DNA from: Larix kaempferi
Taxonomy: Eukaryota; Streptophyta; Pinopsida; Pinales; Pinaceae
NCBI GenBank assembly: GCA_027924585.1
Contig: BSBM01000386.1
Coordinates: 6,774,501 to 6,838,500, forward strand
Reading direction: 5' to 3'
DNA: 64,000 nt
The notes below the pieces were generated by a model. It saw only the letters and a program-made list of their open reading frames with translations, had not been told where the DNA came from and ran no database searches. Positions 55,380 through 64,000 of the stretch are shown one piece after another (within the stretch, counting starts at the first letter, position 1; each line of letters begins with the position of its first letter). A program made the position numbers and the translations under genes.

Positions 55380-55800
55380 GTTGAGTACATCAACAACTTT
55401 GTTACCCTTTCCTTTGATATGTTTGCTATCAAAATCAAACTTACATAGAAATTCCATCCATCTGGACCATCTAGCATTTAAAGTCTATTTCTCAAATAAA
55501 TATTTCAACTGACTGTGATATGTTCTTAGCTCAAATTTTATGCATGTGAGATAATGTCTCCACATTTTTATAATGCATGCACTATGGCAGCAAGCTCCAA
55601 GTCATCAATGGCATATTTCTTTTCATACTCTTTAATATTTTTGGATTCATAACAAATCACATCTCCATATTGCATAAGGAATCCACCAATTCCTTCTTGG
55701 AAAGCATCTATACACACCACAAAATCATTATTTGGACCAACAATATTAAGAATTGGTGTACTAGTGAATAATCTCTTCAACTGTTGGAAACTTTCTTCAG
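55380..55800 (-). pseudogene. E pol: RNase H
   Basis: Open piece 55568-55780: LFTSTPILNIVGPNNDFVVC, IDAFQEGIGGFLMQ, ICYESKNIKEYEKKYAIDDL. IDAF, where IDAS is usual, keeps the Asp. The remainder is broken. Confidence 0.75.
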
Positions 55801-56620
55801 ACTTGGGTGTCCATTCAAATTTGGTTCCTTTATTCTACAAGGATATAATTGGATGTGCCACTTTTGAGAATCCTTCTATAATTCTCTTATAACACACAGC
55901 CAATAGCATAAAGGACCTTACCTCTAATACATTATGGGGTGTATGCCATCCCATCATGGCTCCAATTTTCACTAGGTCTACTGCTATGCCTTTTTCAGAT
56001 ATAATGTGCCCCAAGTATTGAATCTACTTCTTATAAAAAGGAACATTTACTTAGCTTAGCATAAATTTGATGTTCTCTTAGCACTTGTAGAACCAATCTC
56101 AAATTCTCTTTATGCTCCTCCTCTCATTTGGAATAAATAAGAAAGTCACCCAGGAATACAATGACAAACTTATCTAGATATTGCTTGAATATACCATTCA
56201 TCAAACACATAAAGGTGGTTGGTGCATTTGTTAACCCAAATAACACCATTACAAACTCATAATGACCATGTCTAGTTCTAAAGGTTGTCTTGTTGATGTC
56301 TTCATATTTTATCCTTACCTAGTGGTGACCGGATCTCAAGTCTATTGTTGAGAAAATATTTGCTCCTCTTAGTTGATCAAACAAATCATCAATTCTAGGA
56401 AGAGGATATTTATTCATCACAGTGACCTTGTTCAACTACTTGAAGTCAATGCATAACCTCACAGTACCATCCTTTTTTTCACAAAAGGTATTGGTGCTCC
56501 CCATGGAGACACACTTAGGTGTATGTACCCCTTCTTCAATTATTCTTCAAGTTGCATCTATAACTCTTTCAATTCAAATGTACTCATTCTATATGGAACT
56601 TTAGGGGGCAACTCTATGCA
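55800..56620 (-). pseudogene. E pol: reverse transcriptase
   Basis: Read through stops on the minus strand: [35 protein letters not shown] and [15 protein letters not shown]. The catalytic loop at 56145-56156 is FLGD instead of FLDD, so the first Asp is lost. Many further stops. Confidence 0.75.
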
Positions 56621-56831
56621 TCAAATCAATAAAGAAGTCGATATCTTTTTTTGGTGGTAACCCGTATATTTCTTCAAACACGTCTTCAAATTCTTGTAAC
56701 ACTAGAAAGTCCTCTAAGCTTGGACCTTTTCTATTTTCTGGCTCTTCCACATGAGTTGCATATAACTTGCACTGCTTCCTAAAACATCTCTTTAGCTGCA
56801 ACGTCACGTCCCCGTCCATCATTCTAGCCAA
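56601..56831 (-). pseudogene. E pol: pre-RT linker (start of the remaining coding part)
   Basis: 76 codons with EDFLVLQEFEDVFEEIYGLP, PKKDIDFFIDLM, the usual gypsy sequence before RT. It begins next to LTR sequence, which shows that gag and protease were deleted. Confidence 0.7.
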
Positions 56832-56839
56832 CGAAGGGG

Positions 56840-57506
56840 GAGATTTACGAATTTCGGGATTCTAATTTCACACCATGGTTGTATTACAAATTCATCAATA
56901 ACGAAATGTGTGTGCAAATGTATAAATGGAAAACACAATGGAAATAAACTTTATACACACACACATCATGCATATACAAGCATATTATTCATGGGCATAA
57001 AATTAAATCATTGCACATTCAAATACAAAGGGAATACCTATCTTTTAAACAAAGAAGATCCGAGCAAATAGTTGTGTAAGAGCAATTTTCCACCCAATCG
57101 TAGGCACTCTATCCATCATATAGTCTTTCTGCTGAGAGGCCAGCCCCAAGTTGGGGTATGAGGCCACCAAGGAGATGGAAACACTTACAGGCTTCTCTCT
57201 CTTATCCCACAACCCATTATAGTCTCAATTCTTATCCAAATGCTCAGCCATATCTCTATAGGAAACTCACTCAGCCATCATAGCCATGGCACTCCTTCCA
57301 ATTTCCCCACACAACACAAGGAAGGAATTTCCCCTCACTGATCCATAGTTCCCTAAGGAAATCCAACCCCCACAGTGCTTACTAGTGTGTGCAATAAGAT
57401 TCGAATATTTTGTATGTTGTTGGAGAACCTCATGTAGCATTAATTCATGGTTTCTCAGGCATGCATGAGTAGCAAAACTCAATGGGTAAAGGTTTCTAAC
57501 TTTCCT
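56840..57506 (-). repeat. E 5' LTR, left part
   Basis: Loosely homologous to 52840-53470. Interrupted at 57507 by the LTR of F; the remainder lies beyond the window. Confidence 0.55.
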
Positions 57507-58062
57507 TGTTGGAATGTGCAATTTTAATATTACATGTGTAATGATGTCTAGTATGATGTCCTAAGATGTCTTATCTAGCATTGGAAAGCATAAATAACTC
57601 TAATATTATGTAAAAGGAGTTGTCCCACATGCATCATGGAGCAATATTCTCCTATTACCATTTAATATATAAGGAGGTGGAAAATAATTTATCCCACATG
57701 TATTTTGGAATGTTATTCTTCCATACCTCTAGCTATATAATGGAGGTTAAAGAGAGCCTTTGGGAATAATGTAGAGATTTATCTCATGTGAATATTGTAA
57801 ATCTGTGAAGCATATGTGGAGTGGAGTTCAAGCGTAAGAATGGATATTTCTAAAGAACAAGAAGATAATACCTTCTCGTTGATGCTTCCCCATTTGGGGT
57901 TTTACCAGGTATATCTGGTGTATCATTTCTTTTATCTTGTCTCTAATTTCGTACTTTGATTATTGCTTCTTGTATGGGTAGAAGGATAGACTAGTATATT
58001 CTTGCTTTGCATGTTAAAAAACATATTGTTGTATATTTATGCATATTCTCAATATTCTAACA
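57507..58062 (+). repeat. F 5' LTR
   Basis: 556 bp, TGTTGGAATG to TCTAACA. A TATA-like TATATAATG lies at 57733-57741. Followed directly by the primer site. Confidence 0.7.
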
Positions 58063-58077
58063 TGTTATTAGAGTTGG
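58063..58077 (+). promoter_or_regulatory. F primer-binding site (tRNA-iMet, mutated)
   Basis: TGTTATTAGAGTTGG, compared with TGGTATCAGAGCTTG: the recognisable form with a few substitutions. Confidence 0.6.
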
Positions 58078-58199
58078 TTATTATGATCTACCTTCTTTAG
58101 TAATTTTTGAATTTGTTTTACAAGCAACAGTTCTTCAAATATTTTGTTGGGTCCTCCATATCTAGTATAATTTCCATCCAATCAGCTTAATTGCTTCTA

Positions 58200-58271
58200 A
58201 TGGCACATAGTAAAAAGAACCCTAATAGAAATTTTAGTAAAAACTCTGAACCGCATAATCAAGGATCAACC
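58200..58271 (+). pseudogene. F gag fragment before the G insertion
   Basis: An ATG at 58200 opens 24 codons (MAHSKKNPNRNFSKNSEPHN) that join in phase with 62811 once G is removed. Only about 60 codons then precede the zinc knuckle, so most of gag had already been lost. Confidence 0.55.
58267..58271. repeat. Target-site duplication of G (left, CAACC)
   Basis: CAACC before TGTAATGTCCCC; repeated at 62806-62810. Confidence 0.88.
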
Positions 58272-60615
58272 TGTAATGTCCCCAATATTTCACTATAGAC
58301 CACTCCATGGGACTAAGGAATTCAATGGTATAAAGTCACTTGGAAAAATTAAAGAAGAATTGTAAAGTGGTGATCTAGGGTCACGAGGCATTATGGTAAA
58401 ACCAAGGTCCAAGGAAAAAATTTTGAAGTAAGGAATCATTCTCTCCTAAAAATCAATTTTATCATTATTTTGAGAGACTGTGGCCAAGGAGGACACCTTA
58501 GAGGATAAGTGGGTTCCCCATGAGGTGTAACTTCCATCCAAGTTGGAAAGAATCCTATCATGAAGGCATCTCATGAGTTGTAACTCCTTTGGATAAAAAT
58601 AGCAAATCTATGACAATCTATGACATCTATAGCAATATATGGCAATCTATGATAGTTATGACATCTATGACAAAATCTATGACAAACTATGACAAGTACA
58701 TGTCCTAAATTTAGCAAAGGAGGGCACATGAGGGAAGAGTGGGCCCACAAGGTAGTGTAACTTCCCCAAAACCAAGGAAATCATCTCTAATTCGAATTCC
58801 AAGGAATCAAAGCATCCATGAGGCCAAAAATAACATTAGAGAGGAAGTTAATGTGTCCCAAAGAATCATTCTCCCATGAAAATAATATTTATTAATAGTT
58901 TATTGATACTTTTGAGAGAGAAAACTCTAGAAGGATGAATGAAAAATTATAAAAGGAGGGTGAGGGAACTTACTGGAGAAATTTTGGCATAACATTAATG
59001 AGGAAGTTAATGTGTCCCAAAGAATCATTCTCTCATGAAAATAATATTTATTGATATTTTTGAGAGAGAAAACTCTAGAATAATGAATGAAGAATGATAA
59101 AAGGAGGGTGAGGGTATCTACTGGAGAACTTTTGGCATTTGAAATTTTGAATTGAATATCTCTTGTGGCTTTCAAGATTGGGATATGTTCCCCTTGCATT
59201 TGTGAATGGTTTCGGTGGTGAAATATTCCACCCTAGCTAGTGTGAGAGGAGAGATCATCTAGATCTCTTCATTTGGGATTCATTGCAGGTTTTGAGGGAG
59301 ATCATCTAGATATGTCTACTAAGCTTCATTTATCAGAGTATGTTGTGATTTTTATTGTAGATCTAAAGATTCATTAGTATTTCAGTGTTTCCACTGTGTT
59401 GGTTTTCCAATGTTTCCATTGTGGAGGGCGCGCTTGTTCTCACATAGTGTTAGTTGCTATTGTTTTCAGAGATTGGAGGGTGCACTAGTGGATCCCATTT
59501 TTATTGTGGAAATATCTCTTGGGATGGATATCATGTACATATGAATGGCGGAGTGATTTGGGAGGAAGATCTATCATTTGGAGTTGCTTCTATTGATTTA
59601 GAGCTTGGACCGATGTAGATGAGCCAAGAATGAAATCTGGTTATGGTATTTTCATGCATTTATGGGTTATGTGACCTATTCCATTGTGTCTAAATCATTG
59701 TTTCTAGTAAGGAACACTTTAAGTTTCAAACAAAAAAGATTATGTATGCATGATATATCGTCATTTTACCGGACCTACTCTATTCGGCATCTCTTCTAGT
59801 GGAGGGGCGCACCTCTACATTACTATCTATGTGTTCCATGAGGTTAGAGCTACTATAAGAGATATCTAGTCTTGTAATTTGTTCCCATCAATATATTTAT
59901 TGTTACCAACTATTAATAATAAATATACAAAGCATTATCCTCATATTGTATCTCATGTTCATGTGTTGGAACATCTATGTGTAAATATGACATTGTGGTT
60001 GTACAAGCTTATGTTTTTTTGTGTAAAAATTTCATAGGAGATACCTGAAGTTTGTTAGTGGGTTATTTGGTTCTATTTGGGGGTTTTCGAATAAATTTGG
60101 GTCTGTTTGGGTGAATTTGAAGGGTTTAGGAGGTATTTGGAAAGAGTTGGAAATTAAGACAATTTATGTGGTGAAAGTTGAGCTAGTCATTCCTAGTTTG
60201 AGTTGGTAATTGTATGGTTGTTCATGCTTGTTTAAATATGAAATACAAGTCACTTCCCACTGTTATATGGGGCCAATAATTATTCCTTTACATCTGTTGA
60301 TGTGATTTTTACTTTCCATGCTTCAACATTAATATTAAAGACATTGCATACAAAGTGTTTCAAGAAAGATCTGAACCAAACTTAATAACCAGCTACCAAG
60401 TTTTATATCAGATCTGATTTGGGAATATTACAGTGGTCTCAAAGCATATTCTAATGGGTTGCACACCTTTATTCAAATCCTAAATTATAAATACATTCTT
60501 CTTTTGTTGAAACTATAACACTTCATAAGCCACTGTTTGGACAAAGTTGAAAATCAACATAATTTATGTTGGAGATTGGAGTTAATATTCCTAATTTTTT
60601 ATTAGGTATATTACA
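58272..60615 (+). repeat. G 5' LTR
   Basis: 2344 bp. Contains short CTATGACA-type repeats (58606-58700), a 159-bp tandem duplication (58832 and 58991), and TATAAAAGG at 58948-58956, partly repeated at about 59097. No gene inside; the minus ORF at 58927 is accidental. Confidence 0.75.
58948..58956 (+). promoter_or_regulatory. TATA box of G LTR
   Basis: TATAAAAGG followed by AGGG, conserved in H at 29315. The second duplicated unit reads GATAAAAGG, so it lost the consensus. Confidence 0.5.
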
Positions 60616-60616
60616 G

Positions 60617-60628
60617 TGGTATCAAAGC
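60617..60628 (+). promoter_or_regulatory. G primer-binding site (tRNA-iMet)
   Basis: TGGTATCAAAGC, one base from TGGTATCAGAGC, one nucleotide after the LTR end. Confidence 0.8.
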
Positions 60629-60737
60629 ATGTTCCTCAATAGCTATGGGAAATCAAGAGGAATTTTGAAGAAAAATTGAGATCAGAACTTTCAAAAGAAG
60701 AAGCACATCAGGTTTAGAAGAAGAAAATTTCATCAAT

Positions 60738-62526
60738 GGCTAGATTTGTTGATGGTGGAATGTTACCCACTTTCCTTCCAACCTCACCACCTGAAGAGAA
60801 GATGCCTAAATGGGAGAATATATTAAAGAATCCAGATAATACACAACATGAGTTAGAGAATAACTTGTATCAATGTAAATCCTTGCTACCCAAATGAAGC
60901 ATCACGAATTATGGAGAGGATGTTTGGTATCTTGACAAATAGAGAAACCCAAGGTTCCTATGATAAGTTTGGCCCAGGAAGCAATGAATCCACTATCATT
61001 GTTCAGCCTTCAAATGACCATGAGAAGGAAAATGAAGCCACATCAACAAACTATGTTCATCCATACGAGAGTTTCGATAAAAAAGAATCAAATATTGCAA
61101 CCGTGAGTCTCTAGGTTGAACACAAAGTGGAGGAGCATGCCACCACGGATGGACCACATGGGAATGGTGAAATTGTAACACCAAGGTATGTTAACAATTC
61201 TTATTTTTTCAGCAGTCATACTTCCTTGTGAAAGCATGATATAGCAGCCATTTCATGTAAGGATGTTGGTATTGTTGAATCTTTTAATGTTGATATTCAC
61301 AATGTTGGTATTAAAGATGAATTGTGTGTAGTGGATTCATGCCATGGACATTCTGATTTTGTACATCATCCATTAGAAAATGTGAACAAGACACAAACCT
61401 TGGGAAATGATTGGTTACCAGGAGTTAAGGAGGCAGTATTGTTGGCATCCCAAGCAAAACAACCAAGAGGGACCACATTTCTTCCAAGGGAAGAAGGTAC
61501 AGAATTTGAGCCTTTATCTAGTCATACTAAGGATGTTGGGTTAGAGGAAGACAATGAAAGGTATGAAGCAATAAATGAGAGCTTGCATGATCCACATGAG
61601 TTGGATGATCCTTTATATCATACTATACACAGTGTTGATAGGATGACATTACATGACTTACAGAGCCAACTTCTAGTCACAGAGGAGAAGATGTTGCAAG
61701 TATTCACGAGGATTGATGGTGCACATAAGTTTATTGAAGACCTTATGTGGAGGACTCGGTTGGAGGATAGACACAAATATTTTGCTGAAGAGTTCACAAG
61801 TACCCAAATGTGCATCATTAAAAATGAATTGGAAATGAAGAAAACAAATTACTTACAGTTGTTTATGGACAGCGACCTTGCTCTCAAGTTTGTTGAAAAC
61901 AAGGAAATGGAGGTTGAGCAGCTTCGTGAGGAGTTGGGTGGCTTCCATCCTTCCTCTTACACCTCATATAATTAGTTGTGCATGGTTGATTGCATTCATG
62001 AGTTGATGGAGGAACCTCGTCTGAGGATTGAGCATGGGGAGCATTCAGAATTGCAGATGATTGGGGAGAGAATTGATATGGAGGATGTTGGACATGCACT
62101 TGTTGTGCATCAGGAGGATCATGAATTGCCTCTTTGGGAGAGAGAATTAGCTATGGAGGAGGTAGATGAGTACATTCCATATGGACCAACAAATAAAGGA
62201 GGATACACATCCAAGGATTTGGTGGATAGATGTATGACAGAGATGGATACACATTAAGGTCAAAGAATACTAGTCAGTGTTCAGTCTTGTGAGTAGCAGA
62301 AAAGGCATCTATTGTTTTGTCATATGCCTTCATTATACATAGTAGGACATGGGAGTTCCACCTGATTCAATTGGATGGGATAGGTGACATTGATGTGATC
62401 CATAGGACCGGTGTGCAGATTGCACAAGAGGAGCTTCATATTTCATTAGAGAGGCTCACAGAGGTGCCAATAAACATTGGGAGTAATGAACTTCCGATTT
62501 GGTGGCGGGATCCTAGCATTCCTTAG
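60738..62526 (+). pseudogene. G internal ORF of unknown function
   Basis: A first piece (60738-60896, MARFVDGGMLPTFLPTSPPE) is in one frame. From 60911 to 62257 a second frame stays open except for TAG 61112, a TGA near 61228 and TAG 61973; 62317-62526 is in the third frame. The protein would be about 450-550 residues, acidic and His-rich in the middle, with a helical part (LHDLQSQLLVTEEKMLQVFT, EVEQLREELGGFHPS). It has no zinc knuckle, protease, RT or integrase motif. It may be a captured host sequence or a family-specific gene. I do not recognise it. Confidence 0.5.
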
Positions 62527-62587
62527 AGTGATAGATTGTCCCAGATGACAGTGATAATTGGAGAGGTGCATTATCGACAGTGGGATC

Positions 62588-62805
62588 CAATTTTTATATC
62601 AGATCTGATATGGGAATATTACAATGGTCTCAAAGAATATTCTAATGAGTTGAACACCTTTATTCGAATCCTAAATTATAAATACATTCCTCTTTTGTTG
62701 AAACTAGAACAGTTCATAAGCCATTATTTGGAAAAAGTTGAAAATCAACATAATTTCCTTTGGATATTGGAGTTAATAATCCTATTTTTTATTGGGGATA
62801 TTACA
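62588..62805 (+). repeat. G 3' LTR, terminal remnant
   Basis: Matches 60399-60615 (TTTATATCAGATCTGAT... to ATTACA). The first ~2.1 kb of this LTR and the polypurine tract are deleted. Confidence 0.85.
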
Positions 62806-62810
62806 CAACC
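62806..62810. repeat. Target-site duplication of G (right, CAACC)
   Basis: Exact copy of 58267-58271. Confidence 0.88.
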
Positions 62811-63400
62811 CCCCCCTCTTCTAATGATAACATTGCTTCTAACATGGTGTCTAAAAAAATGAAAGTGTATAATCCTTGTAAGTATTGTGGAAAAACCAAC
62901 CACCCTGAAAAGATTTGCTTTAAACAGAGATATGAACTTGTGAAAGCAAAGAAGAAGTCTTCCAAAGAACGACAGGTAGCCCTATGTGCCGATTCTGTTC
63001 AGCATAGTAAATCCTCTTCTAATGTGGAATGGATAATGGATTCTAGTGCTTATAATCACATGACTGGTACAACTTATTTATTTACATCTTATGCCACTAA
63101 AAAGCACACAACACATAAAGTATCTACAAGTGATCTGGTAATGTTAATGTTTTTAATGGTACTTTAAAATATATAGTTCATGTTCAAGGAATGCCCATCA
63201 ACTTGATTTCTATTTATCGTGCATGTCTGAAAGGTTATAAATTTGAAGCTTGGGATGTTAAATATGTGTGAAAAGATATCAAACATAACCTTATAATTGT
63301 TTTTTCTAGTCCTGTTGATCATAATGTTGGATTATATAAGTTTATTAGGTTTAATTCAAGCAAAAATATACCTTTTTATTCTTGTGTTGCTCATGTTGAT
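62811..63400 (+). pseudogene. F gag zinc knuckle and protease
   Basis: In the frame of 62760-63167: CKYCGKTNHPEKIC at about 62877-62918 is a good C-x2-C-x4-H-x4-C knuckle, followed by a Lys-rich stretch and the protease active site WIMDSSAYNHMTG (about 63028-63066), D-S-S where D-S-G is usual. The frame is lost after 63167, but NLISI and GYKFE-type protease strands can be read to about 63250. The codons before 62811 in this ORF belong to G. Confidence 0.8.
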
Positions 63401-64000
63401 GAACAAAGTAAATTACAGCATGAAATATTAGGTCACTTGAATTATGATAAAATCCAAATGATGTCTAATATGGAACTTGGCTTACCTTCACTTTCTTCCA
63501 CTAAAGGTGTTTGTGAAGGTTGTGTTCTTGGTAAACAGCATAAGGAAATGTTTGATAAAGGTAAATCTTGGTGTACTAAAGAACCATTGCAACTAATTCA
63601 TAGTGATATTTGTAGTCCTCTTGAAACTCCTTCTTTGTACCATGCAATCTATTTTCTTATTTTTATTGATGACTTTAGTCGTACATCTTGGGTTTATTTT
63701 TTGAAACATAAAAGTGAAACCTTTGGTATATTTCAGATTTTAAATCCATGGTTGAAAAAGAATCTATTAAAAGTATTAAGACTTTGAGAACCGATAGTGG
63801 GGGGGATTCACTAAAAATGAATTTAATGGACATTTATCTAAACATGCAATTCAACATCAAAATACTATTCCTTATACACCTCAACAAAGCAGGGTAGCTA
63901 AAAAAAAAAGAATAGGACTTCAGTTGAAATGGCTAGATGTATGCTTTATTCTAAAGGATTACATAAATGTTTTTGGGTTGAAGCTATTTATTGTGCTAAC
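63401..64000 (+). pseudogene. F pol: integrase N-terminal and core part
   Basis: 63437-63787 plus upstream codons: the HHCC domain (HEILGHLNYDKI ... CEGCVLGKQHKE), then LIHSDICSPLETPSL (first Asp), FIDDFSRTSWVYFLKHKSE. After a frameshift near 63745-63790, LRTDSGG carries the second Asp. Near 63895 the conserved AERKNR segment reads AKKKNR beside an A10 run, so the catalytic Glu is Lys. The domain continues past the window edge. Confidence 0.82.

Larger units (their letters stand above)
52630..57506 (-). mobile_element. Ty3/gypsy element E (heavily decayed, right LTR cut by F)
   Basis: Minus-strand element: 3' LTR about 52630-53834, polypurine tract, integrase, RNase H, RT and the pre-RT linker, then directly the 5' LTR (about 56840 on). 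Gag and protease are missing. The LTRs align only loosely (shared TCGTAGGCACTCTAT at 52966 and 57101, TTGTATGTT at 53419 and 57411), so E is old. Its pol differs from the Z/A/B/C lineage and looks like a chromovirus-type gypsy. Left edge is approximate. Confidence 0.75.
58272..62805 (+). mobile_element. Non-autonomous LTR element G
   Basis: 5' LTR 58272-60615, primer site TGGTATCAAAGC at 60617, an unrelated ORF region, and only the last ~218 bp of the 3' LTR (62588-62805). Ends are TGTAATG and ATTACA, with a perfect CAACC duplication. There is no gag, protease, RT or integrase. It resembles the LARD class of large non-autonomous elements. Solo LTR H belongs to the same superfamily by its end sequence and TATA box. 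Confidence 0.8.
57507..64000 (+). mobile_element. Ty1/copia element F (continues past the window, split by G)
   Basis: 5' LTR 57507-58062, Met-type primer site, a gag fragment (58200-58271), the G insertion, then gag knuckle, protease and integrase to the end of the window. The frame before G and after G joins in phase. F inserted into an LTR of E. Confidence 0.85.

Noticed and set aside
57267-57521. Minus-strand ORF at the E/F joint
   Set aside because: Crosses from the E LTR into the F LTR; no homology.

Overview
The window is nuclear DNA from a plant with a large, retrotransposon-filled genome. The evidence is plant-type Ty3/gypsy and Ty1/copia elements, tRNA-Met and tRNA-Glu-like primer sites, and a fragment of a pentatricopeptide-repeat (PPR) gene. 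The pol style would fit a gymnosperm, but an angiosperm cannot be excluded from sequence alone. No intact host gene, tRNA, rRNA or CRISPR array was seen. Nearly all coding signal is broken retrotransposon gag/pol. Element names (Z, H, A, B, C, D, E, F, G) are labels used only here.

Layout. (1) Bases 1-48988 are one nested cluster built on an old minus-strand Ty3/gypsy element, Z, which runs off the left edge. A solo LTR, H, landed in Z gag (target duplication ACTTT at 4083 and 30390). Minus-strand gypsy element A (4428-29063) landed in H. Plus-strand gypsy element B (13846-25044, target duplication GATTA/GATTC) landed in A just upstream of its protease. Separately, minus-strand gypsy element C (31986-47368, target duplication TCTTG) landed in the right LTR of Z. 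The Ty1/copia element D (39523-46963) then landed in an LTR of C. (2) Bases 48989-52630 are AT-rich, low-coding DNA with tandem duplications and a PPR pseudogene fragment. (3) Bases 52630 to the end are a second cluster: a degraded minus-strand gypsy element E, a copia element F in its right LTR, and a non-autonomous LTR element G (58272-62805, target duplication CAACC) in the gag of F. F runs off the right edge.

Biology. Z, A, B and C belong to one lineage with gag, a DLG-type protease, a long linker, RT, RNase H and integrase. In A, B and C a large third gene (ORF3) lies between integrase and the 3' LTR. Z is cut by the window edge before that position. ORF3 has a globular N-terminal half with a WLDR motif and a long C-terminal coiled coil. 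In all three copies a TATA-like box sits about 120 bp upstream of the ORF3 start, and a short perfect or near-perfect hairpin sits at the ORF3 end next to the polypurine tract. A and B have primer sites matching the 3' end of plant tRNA-Glu. Gag carries up to five CCHC knuckles. Together these mark an unusual gypsy lineage that may express ORF3 from an internal promoter.

All copies are inactive. Many stop codons in B and A sit where CAG, CGA or TGG would be expected, which fits decay of methylated cytosines. B has lost its RT core. C is truncated so that RNase H abuts mid-LTR sequence. D has lost gag and most of pol, and instead carries several blocks of tandem repeats.
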